Shown here piece after piece: positions 7,344 to 14,236 of a stretch of 14,236 bases of DNA (its first letter is position 1; each line of letters opens with the position of its first letter). The notes below the pieces were generated by a model. That model did not search any database. It had not been told where the DNA came from and saw nothing but the letters and a program-made list of their open reading frames with translations. The position numbers and the translations under genes were made by a program. The stretch is from NCBI GenBank assembly GCA_018610125.1, contig JAHEOI010000082.1, positions 1 through 14,236 on the forward strand. The letters run 5' to 3'. Source of the DNA: Verrucomicrobiota bacterium. GTDB lineage: Bacteria; Verrucomicrobiota; Verrucomicrobiia; Limisphaerales; JAHEOI01.

Positions 7344-7640
7344 TTATCGGCTATCATCGATATCGACGATACGACCGTGAAACCTTCTCTGCTCCCAGCC
7401 GGTATTACCTCGCGACGGACGCTGTTGCAATTTCCGGCCCAGGTAGCCGATCAGCACCACCGACCCAAAAATGCTGGCACCAACAACAAACGCGGCCAGG
7501 GTGAATACCAGCAACGTCACGGCCAGCACAACGCCGAGGGTGACGGCGCTGGCTGTCATTAACCAGCGATAACAGGGACTGGTTTGCCAGCTTCGCAAGT
7601 GACCGTTGATGGCGTTTTGGATATGTTCAAATCGGTACAT
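7344..7640 (-). CDS. Small hypothetical membrane protein
   Basis: A 98-residue protein from the ATG at 7640. A polar N-terminal segment (MYRFEHIQNAINGHLRSW) looks amphipathic and may lie along the membrane. It is followed by about 40 strongly hydrophobic residues (ASAVTLGVVLAVTLLVF through GSVVLIGYLG), enough for two closely spaced transmembrane helices. The charged, arginine-rich C-terminal tail ends in VDIDDSR. A longer version starting at a TTG at 7676 is possible, but its extra 12 residues (start YPRRSSCKLTL) look unconvincing. Neither start has a clear Shine-Dalgarno sequence. I do not recognise a family. It sits upstream of the HAD gene on the same strand and diverges from endonuclease III. 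The hydrophobic pattern supports a real gene; the function is unknown. Confidence 0.55.
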   Translation of the reverse strand: MYRFEHIQNAINGHLRSWQTSPCYRWLMTASAVTLGVVLAVTLLVFTLAAFVVGASIFGSVVLIGYLGRKLQQRPSRGNTGWEQRRFHGRIVDIDDSR

Positions 7641-7763
7641 CAATGTCAATTTACAAGAGGAGCGACGCGGATACAAGAAGCACCCTATGAACCGCAGTCC
7701 CTATTTTGGGAGATCCGATGTTGGAGTTGACGCTTTAGCATGTTGACGGTCCGAATAGCAGAG

Positions 7764-7784
7764 CAAGGCTAGGGCCAAGCCTTG
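7764..7784. repeat. Short dyad in the leader of endonuclease III
   Basis: The arms CAAGGCT (7764-7770) and AGCCTTG (7778-7784) are perfect inverted repeats around a seven-base loop, 50 bases before the endonuclease III start. It could be an operator or a leader hairpin, but a seven-base dyad can occur by chance. The rest of 7677-7834 shows no clear promoter or RNA gene. There is only a repeated GTTGACG at 7726-7732 and 7742-7748. Confidence 0.35.
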
Positions 7785-7834
7785 AACTGCCGGCAAAGCG
7801 GACCGGACCAATTGAAACCTTGAGTTGAGGGCTT

Positions 7835-8488
7835 ATGGCAACGGAGACAACGGAGCAAGCCAAACGTCGTGCTCGAAAGATCATTTCGGAGCTCAAAAAG
7901 CGCCATCCCGATGCAACGCTGGCATTGAATTTTTCGAGCCCGCTGGAACTGCTGATTGCCTTAATCCTGGCCGCTCAGGCACGTGACGATTTGGTGAATC
8001 AGGTTACGCAAGAGGTGTTCAAACGATATCGGACTGCTTCGGATTGGGCGAATGAGGACCCGGAAACACTGCAGGAGCAGCTTCGCAAGATCAACTTCTA
8101 TCGTAATAAAACCAGATCAATCCAACGGGCATGTCAGACATTGACCGAAAAATTCAACGGAGAAGTGCCGGATCGGATTGAAGACCTTGTTTCCATACCG
8201 GGGATTGGACGCAAGACAGCCAATATCATTCTCGGAAACGCCTTCAACAAGCCGGCAATCGGAGTCGATACGCATGTGGCCCGATTGGCACAACGCCTCG
8301 GTTTCACCGATAAAAAGGATCCGGATAAAATCGAAGCCGATTTATCCCCGATCGTGCCGGAAAAGGACGCGGTCAAATTTTGTCATCTGTTACAATTTCA
8401 TGGGCGCCGTGTTTGTTTGGCGAAGCGGCCGGATTGCCCCAATTGCACGATTCGCTCGCTATGTCCCTATCCTGACAAGGCTGAGTAG
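7835..8488 (+). CDS. nth: Endonuclease III (DNA glycosylase/AP lyase)
   Basis: A complete 217-residue base-excision-repair enzyme that removes oxidised pyrimidines and cleaves the abasic site. The helix-hairpin-helix is IPGIGRKTAN, with catalytic lysine K127, and the catalytic aspartate is D145 in GVDTHVARL. The C-terminal iron-sulfur loop has C194, C201, C204 and C210 with spacing C-x6-C-x2-C-x5-C, identical to the classical enzyme. The segment usually read as SAQATD is AAQARD here (residues 46-51), a mild departure. GAGGG lies a few bases before the ATG, which supports the start, although the spacing is short. The gene stands alone between a divergent membrane-protein gene and the convergent cutA gene. 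Length and motifs make the call very secure. Confidence 0.95.
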   Translation: MATETTEQAKRRARKIISELKKRHPDATLALNFSSPLELLIALILAAQARDDLVNQVTQEVFKRYRTASDWANEDPETLQEQLRKINFYRNKTRSIQRACQTLTEKFNGEVPDRIEDLVSIPGIGRKTANIILGNAFNKPAIGVDTHVARLAQRLGFTDKKDPDKIEADLSPIVPEKDAVKFCHLLQFHGRRVCLAKRPDCPNCTIRSLCPYPDKAE

Positions 8489-8604
8489 GGGGAGGTAAAA
8501 AGAGAAAGCGGTGACAAGTCCTCACTCCATAAGGAATCTAGCGCGGATAAGGGACTACTGTGGCTCGGGCTGGCGCGTCGGACAGTGATCCCGGTGTTCG
8601 CCCT

Positions 8605-8934
8605 CTACTTGCGGGTACAGTCGGCAACCCAGTTCAGGTAGTCCTTGACGCCGGAATGGATCGGCAGCGCGAGAATCTCGGGCGTATCGTATGGGTGATG
8701 TTGTTTGATCATTCCTTCAAGCTCATTGAGCCGGTCGTCCGTCGTCTTGAAAACGATTAACGCCTCGCTTTCCATCTCAACCTTACCTTCCCAGGTAAAA
8801 TGGGATTCGACTTGCGGGATGATATTGGCGCAAGCGATTAGATTCGCTTCCAATGTCACCTTCGCCAACCGGCGTCCCGTGTCGATGTCAGGCGCTGTCA
8901 CCAAAACCACGCGATACTGCTCGCCTTGTTCCAT
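8605..8934 (-). CDS. cutA: CutA1-family divalent-cation tolerance protein
   Basis: A complete 109-residue protein of the CutA1 family, small ferredoxin-like proteins that form very stable trimers related in fold to PII proteins. The diagnostic segments are present in order: VLVTAPDIDTGRRLA at residues 10-24, LIACANIIPQVES at 32-44, FTWEGKVE at 46-53, LIVFKTT at 59-65, and HPYDTPEILALPI at 80-92 followed by YLNWV. The family was named for copper tolerance in E. coli, but its true role is unsettled. AAGGA sits five bases before the ATG at 8934, a good ribosome binding site. A TAAAAT hexamer on the minus strand (8973-8978) could be its -10 box, but no matching -35 box is visible. It faces nth tail to tail across 116 bases that hold no clear terminator. 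Confidence 0.93.
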   Translation of the reverse strand: MEQGEQYRVVLVTAPDIDTGRRLAKVTLEANLIACANIIPQVESHFTWEGKVEMESEALIVFKTTDDRLNELEGMIKQHHPYDTPEILALPIHSGVKDYLNWVADCTRK

Positions 8935-9051
8935 AGCTTTCCTTGTCTGCTCGAAGTTGCTCTGTTCTTGTTATTTTACCGGACTTCTCGGATCATGGTG
9001 GGCGCAGCGTCGTCCGTAAGCAACGCAATCGTTTGAGAAAAAAATGAACTA

Positions 9052-12000
9052 ATGAGGGCTATCCTGACAAGTGCGATGTGGAATTGGACGATTGGGACCG
9101 TGCTGATTGGTGGGCTGGTATGCCTTACCGGGTGTAACAGGGGAGAAAAGCCGACCACGGAAGAGACCGATACCGGCGATAAGCCCGAGGCAGCGAGCTC
9201 GAAAACCGAGCGCTTTAGCAAGGAGCAAGGAGTCTCGCCGGCACCGGACGAACAAAGGGCGGCCTTCAATCGCCCTTCCGCCGATGGCTTGGAGTGGAAG
9301 CAAAAGCCGGGCTACCGCTATGCGGCGATCGATTCGCTGGAGGATACCGACGGGCCGGATGTCGGGTTTTCGCAATTGTCGAATGAGGCAATCGGGATCC
9401 AATTCACGAATTCGCTTTCGATCGATTTGGCGGCACAAAACCAGAACCTCCTAAACGGGGCCGGTGTCGCGGTCGGCGACGTCGATCAGGACGGCTGGCC
9501 CGATATCTATTTTTGTAACCGAGAGGGACCCAACGCATTATATCGGAATCTGGGCGGCTGGCAGTTTGCCGAGATTACCGAGGTTGCGGGGGTAGCGTGT
9601 CGTGGGATGTTTTCAACCGGGGCATTGTTCGCCGACTTTAACGGCGACGGGGCTCAGGACCTGTACGTCACATCGAACGACGGACCCAACGCCTACTTCC
9701 TCAATAATGGGCAAGGGGAGTTTGACGACATTACCGAAGAGGCCGGGTTGAAACTGATGCATAAGGGGGGAACTTCTTCAACGGCCACGGACATTGATGG
9801 CGATGGTGACCTCGATCTCTACGTGAGCAACTATGGCGAGAACACGATCTTAAGGGGGGGAGCGCAGGTGAGCTATCGAATGCGGAACGGAGAACCGGTT
9901 ATAACCGGTCGAGAGGGCCGACGACTTCGCTTGGTCGATGGTAAGCTGATCGAATTGGGTGAAATCGATTCTCTGTTTCGCAACAACGGTAACGGCCATT
10001 TTGAAAAGGTTGAGTGGGGAGCGGGGCATTTCTTGAAACGAAATGGTGAACCGCTTTCAAAAGCGCCGCTGGACATGGGCCTAAGTGCGATGTTTCGGGA
10101 TATCAACCAGGACGGTTATCCCGACCTCTATGTCTGTAACGATTTTCAAACCCCCGACCGCGTCTGGATCAACGATGGAAAGGGACATTTCCATGCGATG
10201 AAGGCCAACGCCATGCCGGTTACCAGTCGCTTTTCGATGGGGGTCGACTTTGCCGACGTCGATCGAAATGGCGCGCTGGATTTCTTGGTGCTCGACATGC
10301 TGAGTCGCTACCACCACCTGCGGATGACTCAAATGATTCCCGAGAAGCCGGTGGTGCAGATGATCGATCAGGAAGAACCGACTGCGCAAATTCGAAGGAA
10401 CACCCTTTTTTGGAATCGAGGGGATAACACTTATGCCGAAGTCGCCCATTATGCCGGGGTGGCGGCATCGGATTGGTCATGGGGAGCACGCTTTCTAGAT
10501 GTCAATCTGGATGGGTATGAGGATGTCCTGATCACGAACGGCCATGCCTTTGACACTCAAGACCTCGATGCGTTAAGGAAAAATGATCGCATCTCCGGTC
10601 ACTCGAAAGCGGCCGCCCGCGAAAAGCTCGTCAATTTTCCGCCGCTGAAGATCCCAAACAACGCCTTCCGGAATAATGGGGACCTGACTTTTGAAGAGGT
10701 CGGGAAAGAGTGGGGCTTTGCCTCGGAAAAGGTCTCTCATGGCCAAGCCACCGGCGATTTCGATCATGATGGTGACCTGGACCTGGTGGTTAATTGCTTG
10801 AATGAAGCTCCCTTGATTTATCGTAACGAGGCGACCCAGCCCCGAATTGCTGTCCGGCTAAATGGGAATCAGCCGAACACCCATGGAATCGGCTCCAAGG
10901 TGGTCGTTTCCGGGGGGCCGGTCCGGCAATCTCAGGAAATGACCGCAGGTGGACACTACCTTGCCGGCGACGAGCCAATGCTCGTCTTTGCTGCGGGGGC
11001 GTCGACGAACCGGCTCACAATCACCGTGGATTGGCGGAGTCGGAAACGAGCTCGGATCACGAATGCCGTTCCCAACATGATTTACGAGATCGATGAGGAA
11101 CAAGCTCGGAAGCCCCAGCCTTCACAGGAAAGGCAAACCGAGCCCCGGAAGCCCTTGTGGGGCGATATCAGCCGGCAATTGGATTTCAGTCACACGGAGT
11201 CCTCGTTCGATGACTTCAAACGCCAGCCGTTATTGCCGCGAAAGTACAGTCGACTTGGTCCCGGGGTGGCATGGCTCGATCTCGATCAGGATGGGCATGA
11301 GGAGCTGATCGTTGGCAATGGCAGGGCTGGCAAACCGGTGGTTTACTCGCCTGCGACCGACGGCAGCGAAGGCTCGTGGGAACGATGGGAAATCAACGGC
11401 CCCAACGGTGGCTTTACCTTTGACATGACCGGGATGGCGGCTTTGCCGATCAACGGCCTCTCGCCACGTCTCCTTGTCGGGAGTGCCAATTACGAGCGTG
11501 CCCAAGAGGCGCGCGGGTCGGTCTTTGCATTGAGCGCTACCCAAAACCGAGTAAGCGCCGAGTGGACTGCAGCCAAGCTTGAAGGGATGACCGGTCCGTT
11601 GGCGGTGACCGATCTGGACGGCAACGGCCAACTCGACGTTTTTGTCGGTGGCCGGTTAAGACCAGGTCGGTATCCGAAGGCACCCGGATCGAGGATCTAT
11701 CAGGTCAAGAATGGGAGGTTGAAGCTGGATAAGGTCAATACCCGAGTTTTAAAGGAGGCGGGGCTTATCAGTGGCGCAATCTTTAGCGACCTCAACCGGG
11801 ACGGTTATCCGGAATTGATTCTCGCTTGCGAATGGGGACCGATCCGGATCTACTGGAACGAATCCGGCAAGCTTACGAAGAATGACCCTGAAATGCAGCC
11901 GATTGAATCCCATGGCTGGTGGCATTCCATCGCAACAGGCGATTTTAATGGGGACGGGCGGATGGATATCGTGGCCGGCAACCGGGGGGAGAACACGTAT

Positions 12001-12918
12001 TACGGGGGGATCGCCCATGCCCCATTCTATCTTTACTATGGCGACTTTGACGGTCGGGGCGATATCGACCTCCTTGAAGCCTATACGCTGCCGGATAAAG
12101 GAATCGTCCCTTTACGGGACCGGCAGACCGTGCAGCGCGCATTCCCGAAAATCAAATCGTGGTTCCCGACTCACGAGGCTTACAGTCACGTCACAGTCTC
12201 CAACCTTCTATCAAGGGTTGATGCCTCCGTTGCGCGGAAGCGAGCCGACACCTTGACCACGGCAGTGTTTCTCAATCGGGGCGATTACTTCGAGCGGCAT
12301 GATTTGCCAAAAGAGGCGCAATTCGCACCGGTGTTTGGCCTTGTCGTACGCGATTTCGATGGGGATGGACATGAAGATATCTTCCTCGCGCAAAATTTTT
12401 CCGCGGTTCGACCCGAGGAGAATCCGACGCGCTCCGGGCGGGGTCTCCTCTTGAAAGGGAATGGTGAAGGCCGGTTTCATTCGCTCAAAGGGCGGGATTC
12501 GGGCATCACTATCTATGGTGATCAACGCGGGGCCGCTGTTGCCGATTACGATGATGACGGGCGAATCGACCTGGCGGTCGCCAAAAACGCCGGACAGGTC
12601 AAACTATACCGGAATGAGCAAGCACAACCGGGCCTCAACGTTGAACTGAGGGGGCCCCCTGGCAATCCGGCAGCGATCGGGGCGGCGATTTGGCTCCAAT
12701 TCGACCATGGTGCCGGTCCGATCCGAGAAATTCAAGCAGGGGGCGGCTACTGGTCTCAAAACAGCCTCGAGCCGGTTTTAGCGACACCGAGCCCGCCGGA
12801 GTCGGTTTCAGTCCGCTGGCCCGGCGGTGAAAAGGTCGAAAAGTCGGTCAAGCCGGGCCAAACGAGCATCAAGGTCACTCATCGCTCGAGAGATACAAGG
12901 GACCGTAACGCTCCTTAA
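9052..12918 (+). CDS. Large lipoprotein with two FG-GAP/VCBS propellers and two ASPIC/UnbV domains
   Basis: A 1288-residue exported protein. Residues 1-27 form a lipoprotein signal peptide ending in LTGC, with C28 as the lipid-modified cysteine, so the protein is membrane-anchored and faces the periplasm or cell surface. A low-complexity linker follows (about 29-75). Module 1 has seven calcium-type loops of DxDxDG style, starting at residues 143, 195, 247, 350, 402, 483 and 569. An ASPIC/UnbV domain follows at about 597-680. Module 2 repeats the plan with seven loops at 743, 854, 913, 964, 998, 1101 and 1165 and a second ASPIC/UnbV domain at about 1195-1275. Each module therefore looks like a seven-bladed integrin-alpha-like propeller capped by UnbV. 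Such proteins abound in Verrucomicrobiota, Planctomycetes and Bacteroidota, and probably bind surface glycans or proteins; no enzymatic role is shown. The 3' end overlaps the opposing peptidase gene by 44 bp. An in-frame ATG at 9076 would also preserve the signal peptide. Confidence 0.9.
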   Translation: MRAILTSAMWNWTIGTVLIGGLVCLTGCNRGEKPTTEETDTGDKPEAASSKTERFSKEQGVSPAPDEQRAAFNRPSADGLEWKQKPGYRYAAIDSLEDTDGPDVGFSQLSNEAIGIQFTNSLSIDLAAQNQNLLNGAGVAVGDVDQDGWPDIYFCNREGPNALYRNLGGWQFAEITEVAGVACRGMFSTGALFADFNGDGAQDLYVTSNDGPNAYFLNNGQGEFDDITEEAGLKLMHKGGTSSTATDIDGDGDLDLYVSNYGENTILRGGAQVSYRMRNGEPVITGREGRRLRLVDGKLIELGEIDSLFRNNGNGHFEKVEWGAGHFLKRNGEPLSKAPLDMGLSAMFRDINQDGYPDLYVCNDFQTPDRVWINDGKGHFHAMKANAMPVTSRFSMGVDFADVDRNGALDFLVLDMLSRYHHLRMTQMIPEKPVVQMIDQEEPTAQIRRNTLFWNRGDNTYAEVAHYAGVAASDWSWGARFLDVNLDGYEDVLITNGHAFDTQDLDALRKNDRISGHSKAAAREKLVNFPPLKIPNNAFRNNGDLTFEEVGKEWGFASEKVSHGQATGDFDHDGDLDLVVNCLNEAPLIYRNEATQPRIAVRLNGNQPNTHGIGSKVVVSGGPVRQSQEMTAGGHYLAGDEPMLVFAAGASTNRLTITVDWRSRKRARITNAVPNMIYEIDEEQARKPQPSQERQTEPRKPLWGDISRQLDFSHTESSFDDFKRQPLLPRKYSRLGPGVAWLDLDQDGHEELIVGNGRAGKPVVYSPATDGSEGSWERWEINGPNGGFTFDMTGMAALPINGLSPRLLVGSANYERAQEARGSVFALSATQNRVSAEWTAAKLEGMTGPLAVTDLDGNGQLDVFVGGRLRPGRYPKAPGSRIYQVKNGRLKLDKVNTRVLKEAGLISGAIFSDLNRDGYPELILACEWGPIRIYWNESGKLTKNDPEMQPIESHGWWHSIATGDFNGDGRMDIVAGNRGENTYYGGIAHAPFYLYYGDFDGRGDIDLLEAYTLPDKGIVPLRDRQTVQRAFPKIKSWFPTHEAYSHVTVSNLLSRVDASVARKRADTLTTAVFLNRGDYFERHDLPKEAQFAPVFGLVVRDFDGDGHEDIFLAQNFSAVRPEENPTRSGRGLLLKGNGEGRFHSLKGRDSGITIYGDQRGAAVADYDDDGRIDLAVAKNAGQVKLYRNEQAQPGLNVELRGPPGNPAAIGAAIWLQFDHGAGPIREIQAGGGYWSQNSLEPVLATPSPPESVSVRWPGGEKVEKSVKPGQTSIKVTHRSRDTRDRNAP

Positions 12919-14236
12919 GGTAGGTGATAAGCGATTTGGGCGAAAGCTCGGCACCGGTGACCTGTTTCGTAAGCTGCCAAGTGTTGTATTGCTTACCGTG
13001 GCGATGGATATTATCGCGAAGCCATGAAAGCAGCGGCATGAAGTTTCCTTTGGCGAGAGAAGATTCCAAATTAGAAATCTGTTGACGGGCAGCGAGCCAA
13101 AGCTGAGCCGCCAGCATGTTCCCGAGGCAATAGCTTGGGAAGTACCCGAAGCCGCCGCTCGACCAGTGGACATCTTGAAGAACCCCTTCAGCGTCATTCT
13201 TGGGTTGGAAGCCCAGGTATTTCTTTGAGGCCTCGTTCCAGGCCTCGGGTAAATCATCCACGCTAATATCTCCGCGGAACAGTCTCTTTTCCAAGTCAAA
13301 CCGAAGGAGTATGTGAAGATTATAGGTCACTTCATCGGAATCGACTCGAATCGGGTTAAGTCGTACGGCATTAATCGCAAGATAAAGCTCATCGGACGAT
13401 GTCGAGCCCAGTGCCCGACCAAAGCATTCCCTGTAAATGGGCTCCCAGTAGTTCCAAAAGGCCCGACTGCGCCCGACTTGGTTTTCCCAAAGTCGACTCT
13501 GGGATTCATGGACCGCCATCCCGACCGCTTCTCCCAACGGAGTTCCGAGATGTTCCTCGGGAAGTCCTTGCTCGTAGAGGCCGTGACCGGTCTCATGGAT
13601 TGAGCTGAATAACGAATCCAACGGATTATCGCGATCAAAACGCGTCGTCAGCCGAGTGTCCAAGCCGTGTCCGCCACAAAAAGGATGCAACGAGCGGTCG
13701 ATTCGCCCGCGATTAAAATCAAACCCCAGCTTGGAGACTACCTTGGTCAAAAATGCCTCTTGCTTCTCGACAGGAAAGCCTTTCAAGAAATCGAGCTTGG
13801 GTTTCACAGGGGAGGCGAGGATCCGTTCGACCAATGGTAACAGATCGGGCTTCAATTCCTCGAACAGCCGATCAATGATTTCCGATGTCATCCCCGGATC
13901 AAATTGATCGATCCAGTAGTCATACGGGTTTTCTGTGAATCCCAGGTGCGTCGCTTCCTCTATGGCCAGCTCGAGCTGTTCCTTGAGGACCGGGGCAAAG
14001 CGCTTGAAATCCGATTCTTCTCGCGCTTGTGCCCAGCCATGATAGCCCCGACTCCGCGCTTCGGTCCGTCGGGCCACAAACTCCGGCGGCAACTTAACCT
14101 GCCGATCATAATCCTTACGCGTTTCCCGAACAACGACTTTTTGTTCGGGAGTCAATCGGGGGAGCGCCTCTTCAAGCTCACTGAGCCAATCACCGATTTG
14201 GGAGCTCGTCGTCTCCCGATGGAGCAACGCCGCGAA
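12875..14236 (-). CDS. M32-family metallocarboxypeptidase (Taq-type), 5' end missing
   Basis: The frame stays open to the window edge. The last 453 residues are present, and roughly 50-60 N-terminal residues lie outside, judged against the usual 500 or so. A TTG at 14225-14227 is an internal leucine (FAALLHRET), not the start. It is a cytoplasmic zinc-dependent peptidase that removes C-terminal residues from peptides. Family motifs run in the expected order: HPF, DTRLTTRF, the zinc site HETGH (codons at about 13583-13597), HESQSRLWEN supplying the third ligand, IRVDSDEVTYNLHI, and GVLQDVHWSSGGFGYFPSY. All ligand residues are intact, so the enzyme should be active. The stop codon lies inside the 3' end of the opposing lipoprotein gene. 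No functional tie to that neighbour is evident. Confidence 0.95.
   Translation of the reverse strand, partial: FAALLHRETTSSQIGDWLSELEEALPRLTPEQKVVVRETRKDYDRQVKLPPEFVARRTEARSRGYHGWAQAREESDFKRFAPVLKEQLELAIEEATHLGFTENPYDYWIDQFDPGMTSEIIDRLFEELKPDLLPLVERILASPVKPKLDFLKGFPVEKQEAFLTKVVSKLGFDFNRGRIDRSLHPFCGGHGLDTRLTTRFDRDNPLDSLFSSIHETGHGLYEQGLPEEHLGTPLGEAVGMAVHESQSRLWENQVGRSRAFWNYWEPIYRECFGRALGSTSSDELYLAINAVRLNPIRVDSDEVTYNLHILLRFDLEKRLFRGDISVDDLPEAWNEASKKYLGFQPKNDAEGVLQDVHWSSGGFGYFPSYCLGNMLAAQLWLAARQQISNLESSLAKGNFMPLLSWLRDNIHRHGKQYNTWQLTKQVTGAELSPKSLITYLKERYGPLYLSSDE

Noticed and set aside
7727..7772. Possible -35 boxes (TTGACG, twice) before nth
   Set aside because: No acceptable -10 hexamer lies 16-18 bases downstream of either copy.
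8489..8604. A bidirectional terminator between nth and cutA
   Set aside because: Only short, imperfect inverted repeats (4 bases or so) are visible and there is no T-run in either direction.
14225..14227. A TTG start for the M32 peptidase
   Set aside because: The frame remains open to the window edge and the residues upstream (FAAL) continue the expected helix. About 50-60 N-terminal residues of the family are still missing.

Overview
The window looks like an ordinary chromosomal stretch from a marine or aquatic bacterium of the PVC group, most likely Verrucomicrobiota. This is an inference from gene content. It carries a secreted protein with a Calx-beta end and a C-terminal tail closing in FYRA, a periplasmic S1-type sulfatase, a giant 'PVC-type membrane-bound dehydrogenase' protein with PA14 and azurin-like domains, and a large VCBS/ASPIC-UnbV lipoprotein. 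These families are strongly enriched in Verrucomicrobiota and Planctomycetes. Species cannot be assigned from the sequence alone.

Layout. (1) Positions 1-378: the 3' end of a secreted Calx-beta protein, closed by a strong Rho-independent terminator at 424-464. (2) Positions 497-6443: two co-directional genes for exported proteins, a sulfatase and a 1457-residue multidomain protein. The 154-bp gap between them contains an eight-base tandem repeat. (3) Positions 6444-6592: a convergent intergenic gap with two strong palindromes, one of which probably terminates the minus-strand gene. (4) Positions 6593-7640: two minus-strand genes, a small membrane protein followed by a HAD phosphatase/phosphomutase. 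(5) Positions 7835-8488: endonuclease III, convergent with cutA (8605-8934, minus). (6) Positions 9052-12918: a 1288-residue lipoprotein made of two tandem propeller-plus-UnbV modules. Its 3' end overlaps by 44 bp the 3' end of a minus-strand M32 metallocarboxypeptidase gene that runs out of the window at its 5' end. No gap without a gene exceeds 300 bases. The largest, about 190 bases, lies between the small membrane protein and endonuclease III and holds only a short dyad.

How the genes might work together. The sulfatase and the giant protein are both exported and adjacent, and may serve use of a sulfated or decorated polysaccharide outside the cytoplasm. In that view the sulfatase removes sulfate and the propeller protein binds or oxidises a sugar, passing electrons to copper. 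That link is inference. The rest (HAD enzyme, endonuclease III, CutA, M32 peptidase) is housekeeping. I see no tRNA or rRNA, no CRISPR array, no transposase, no phage genes and no defence system. The most unusual items are the giant protein's domain set (degenerate SGNH domain, propeller, HEAT, PA14, terminal type-1 copper site, no haem motif) and the duplicated seven-plus-seven calcium-loop architecture of the VCBS/UnbV lipoprotein.
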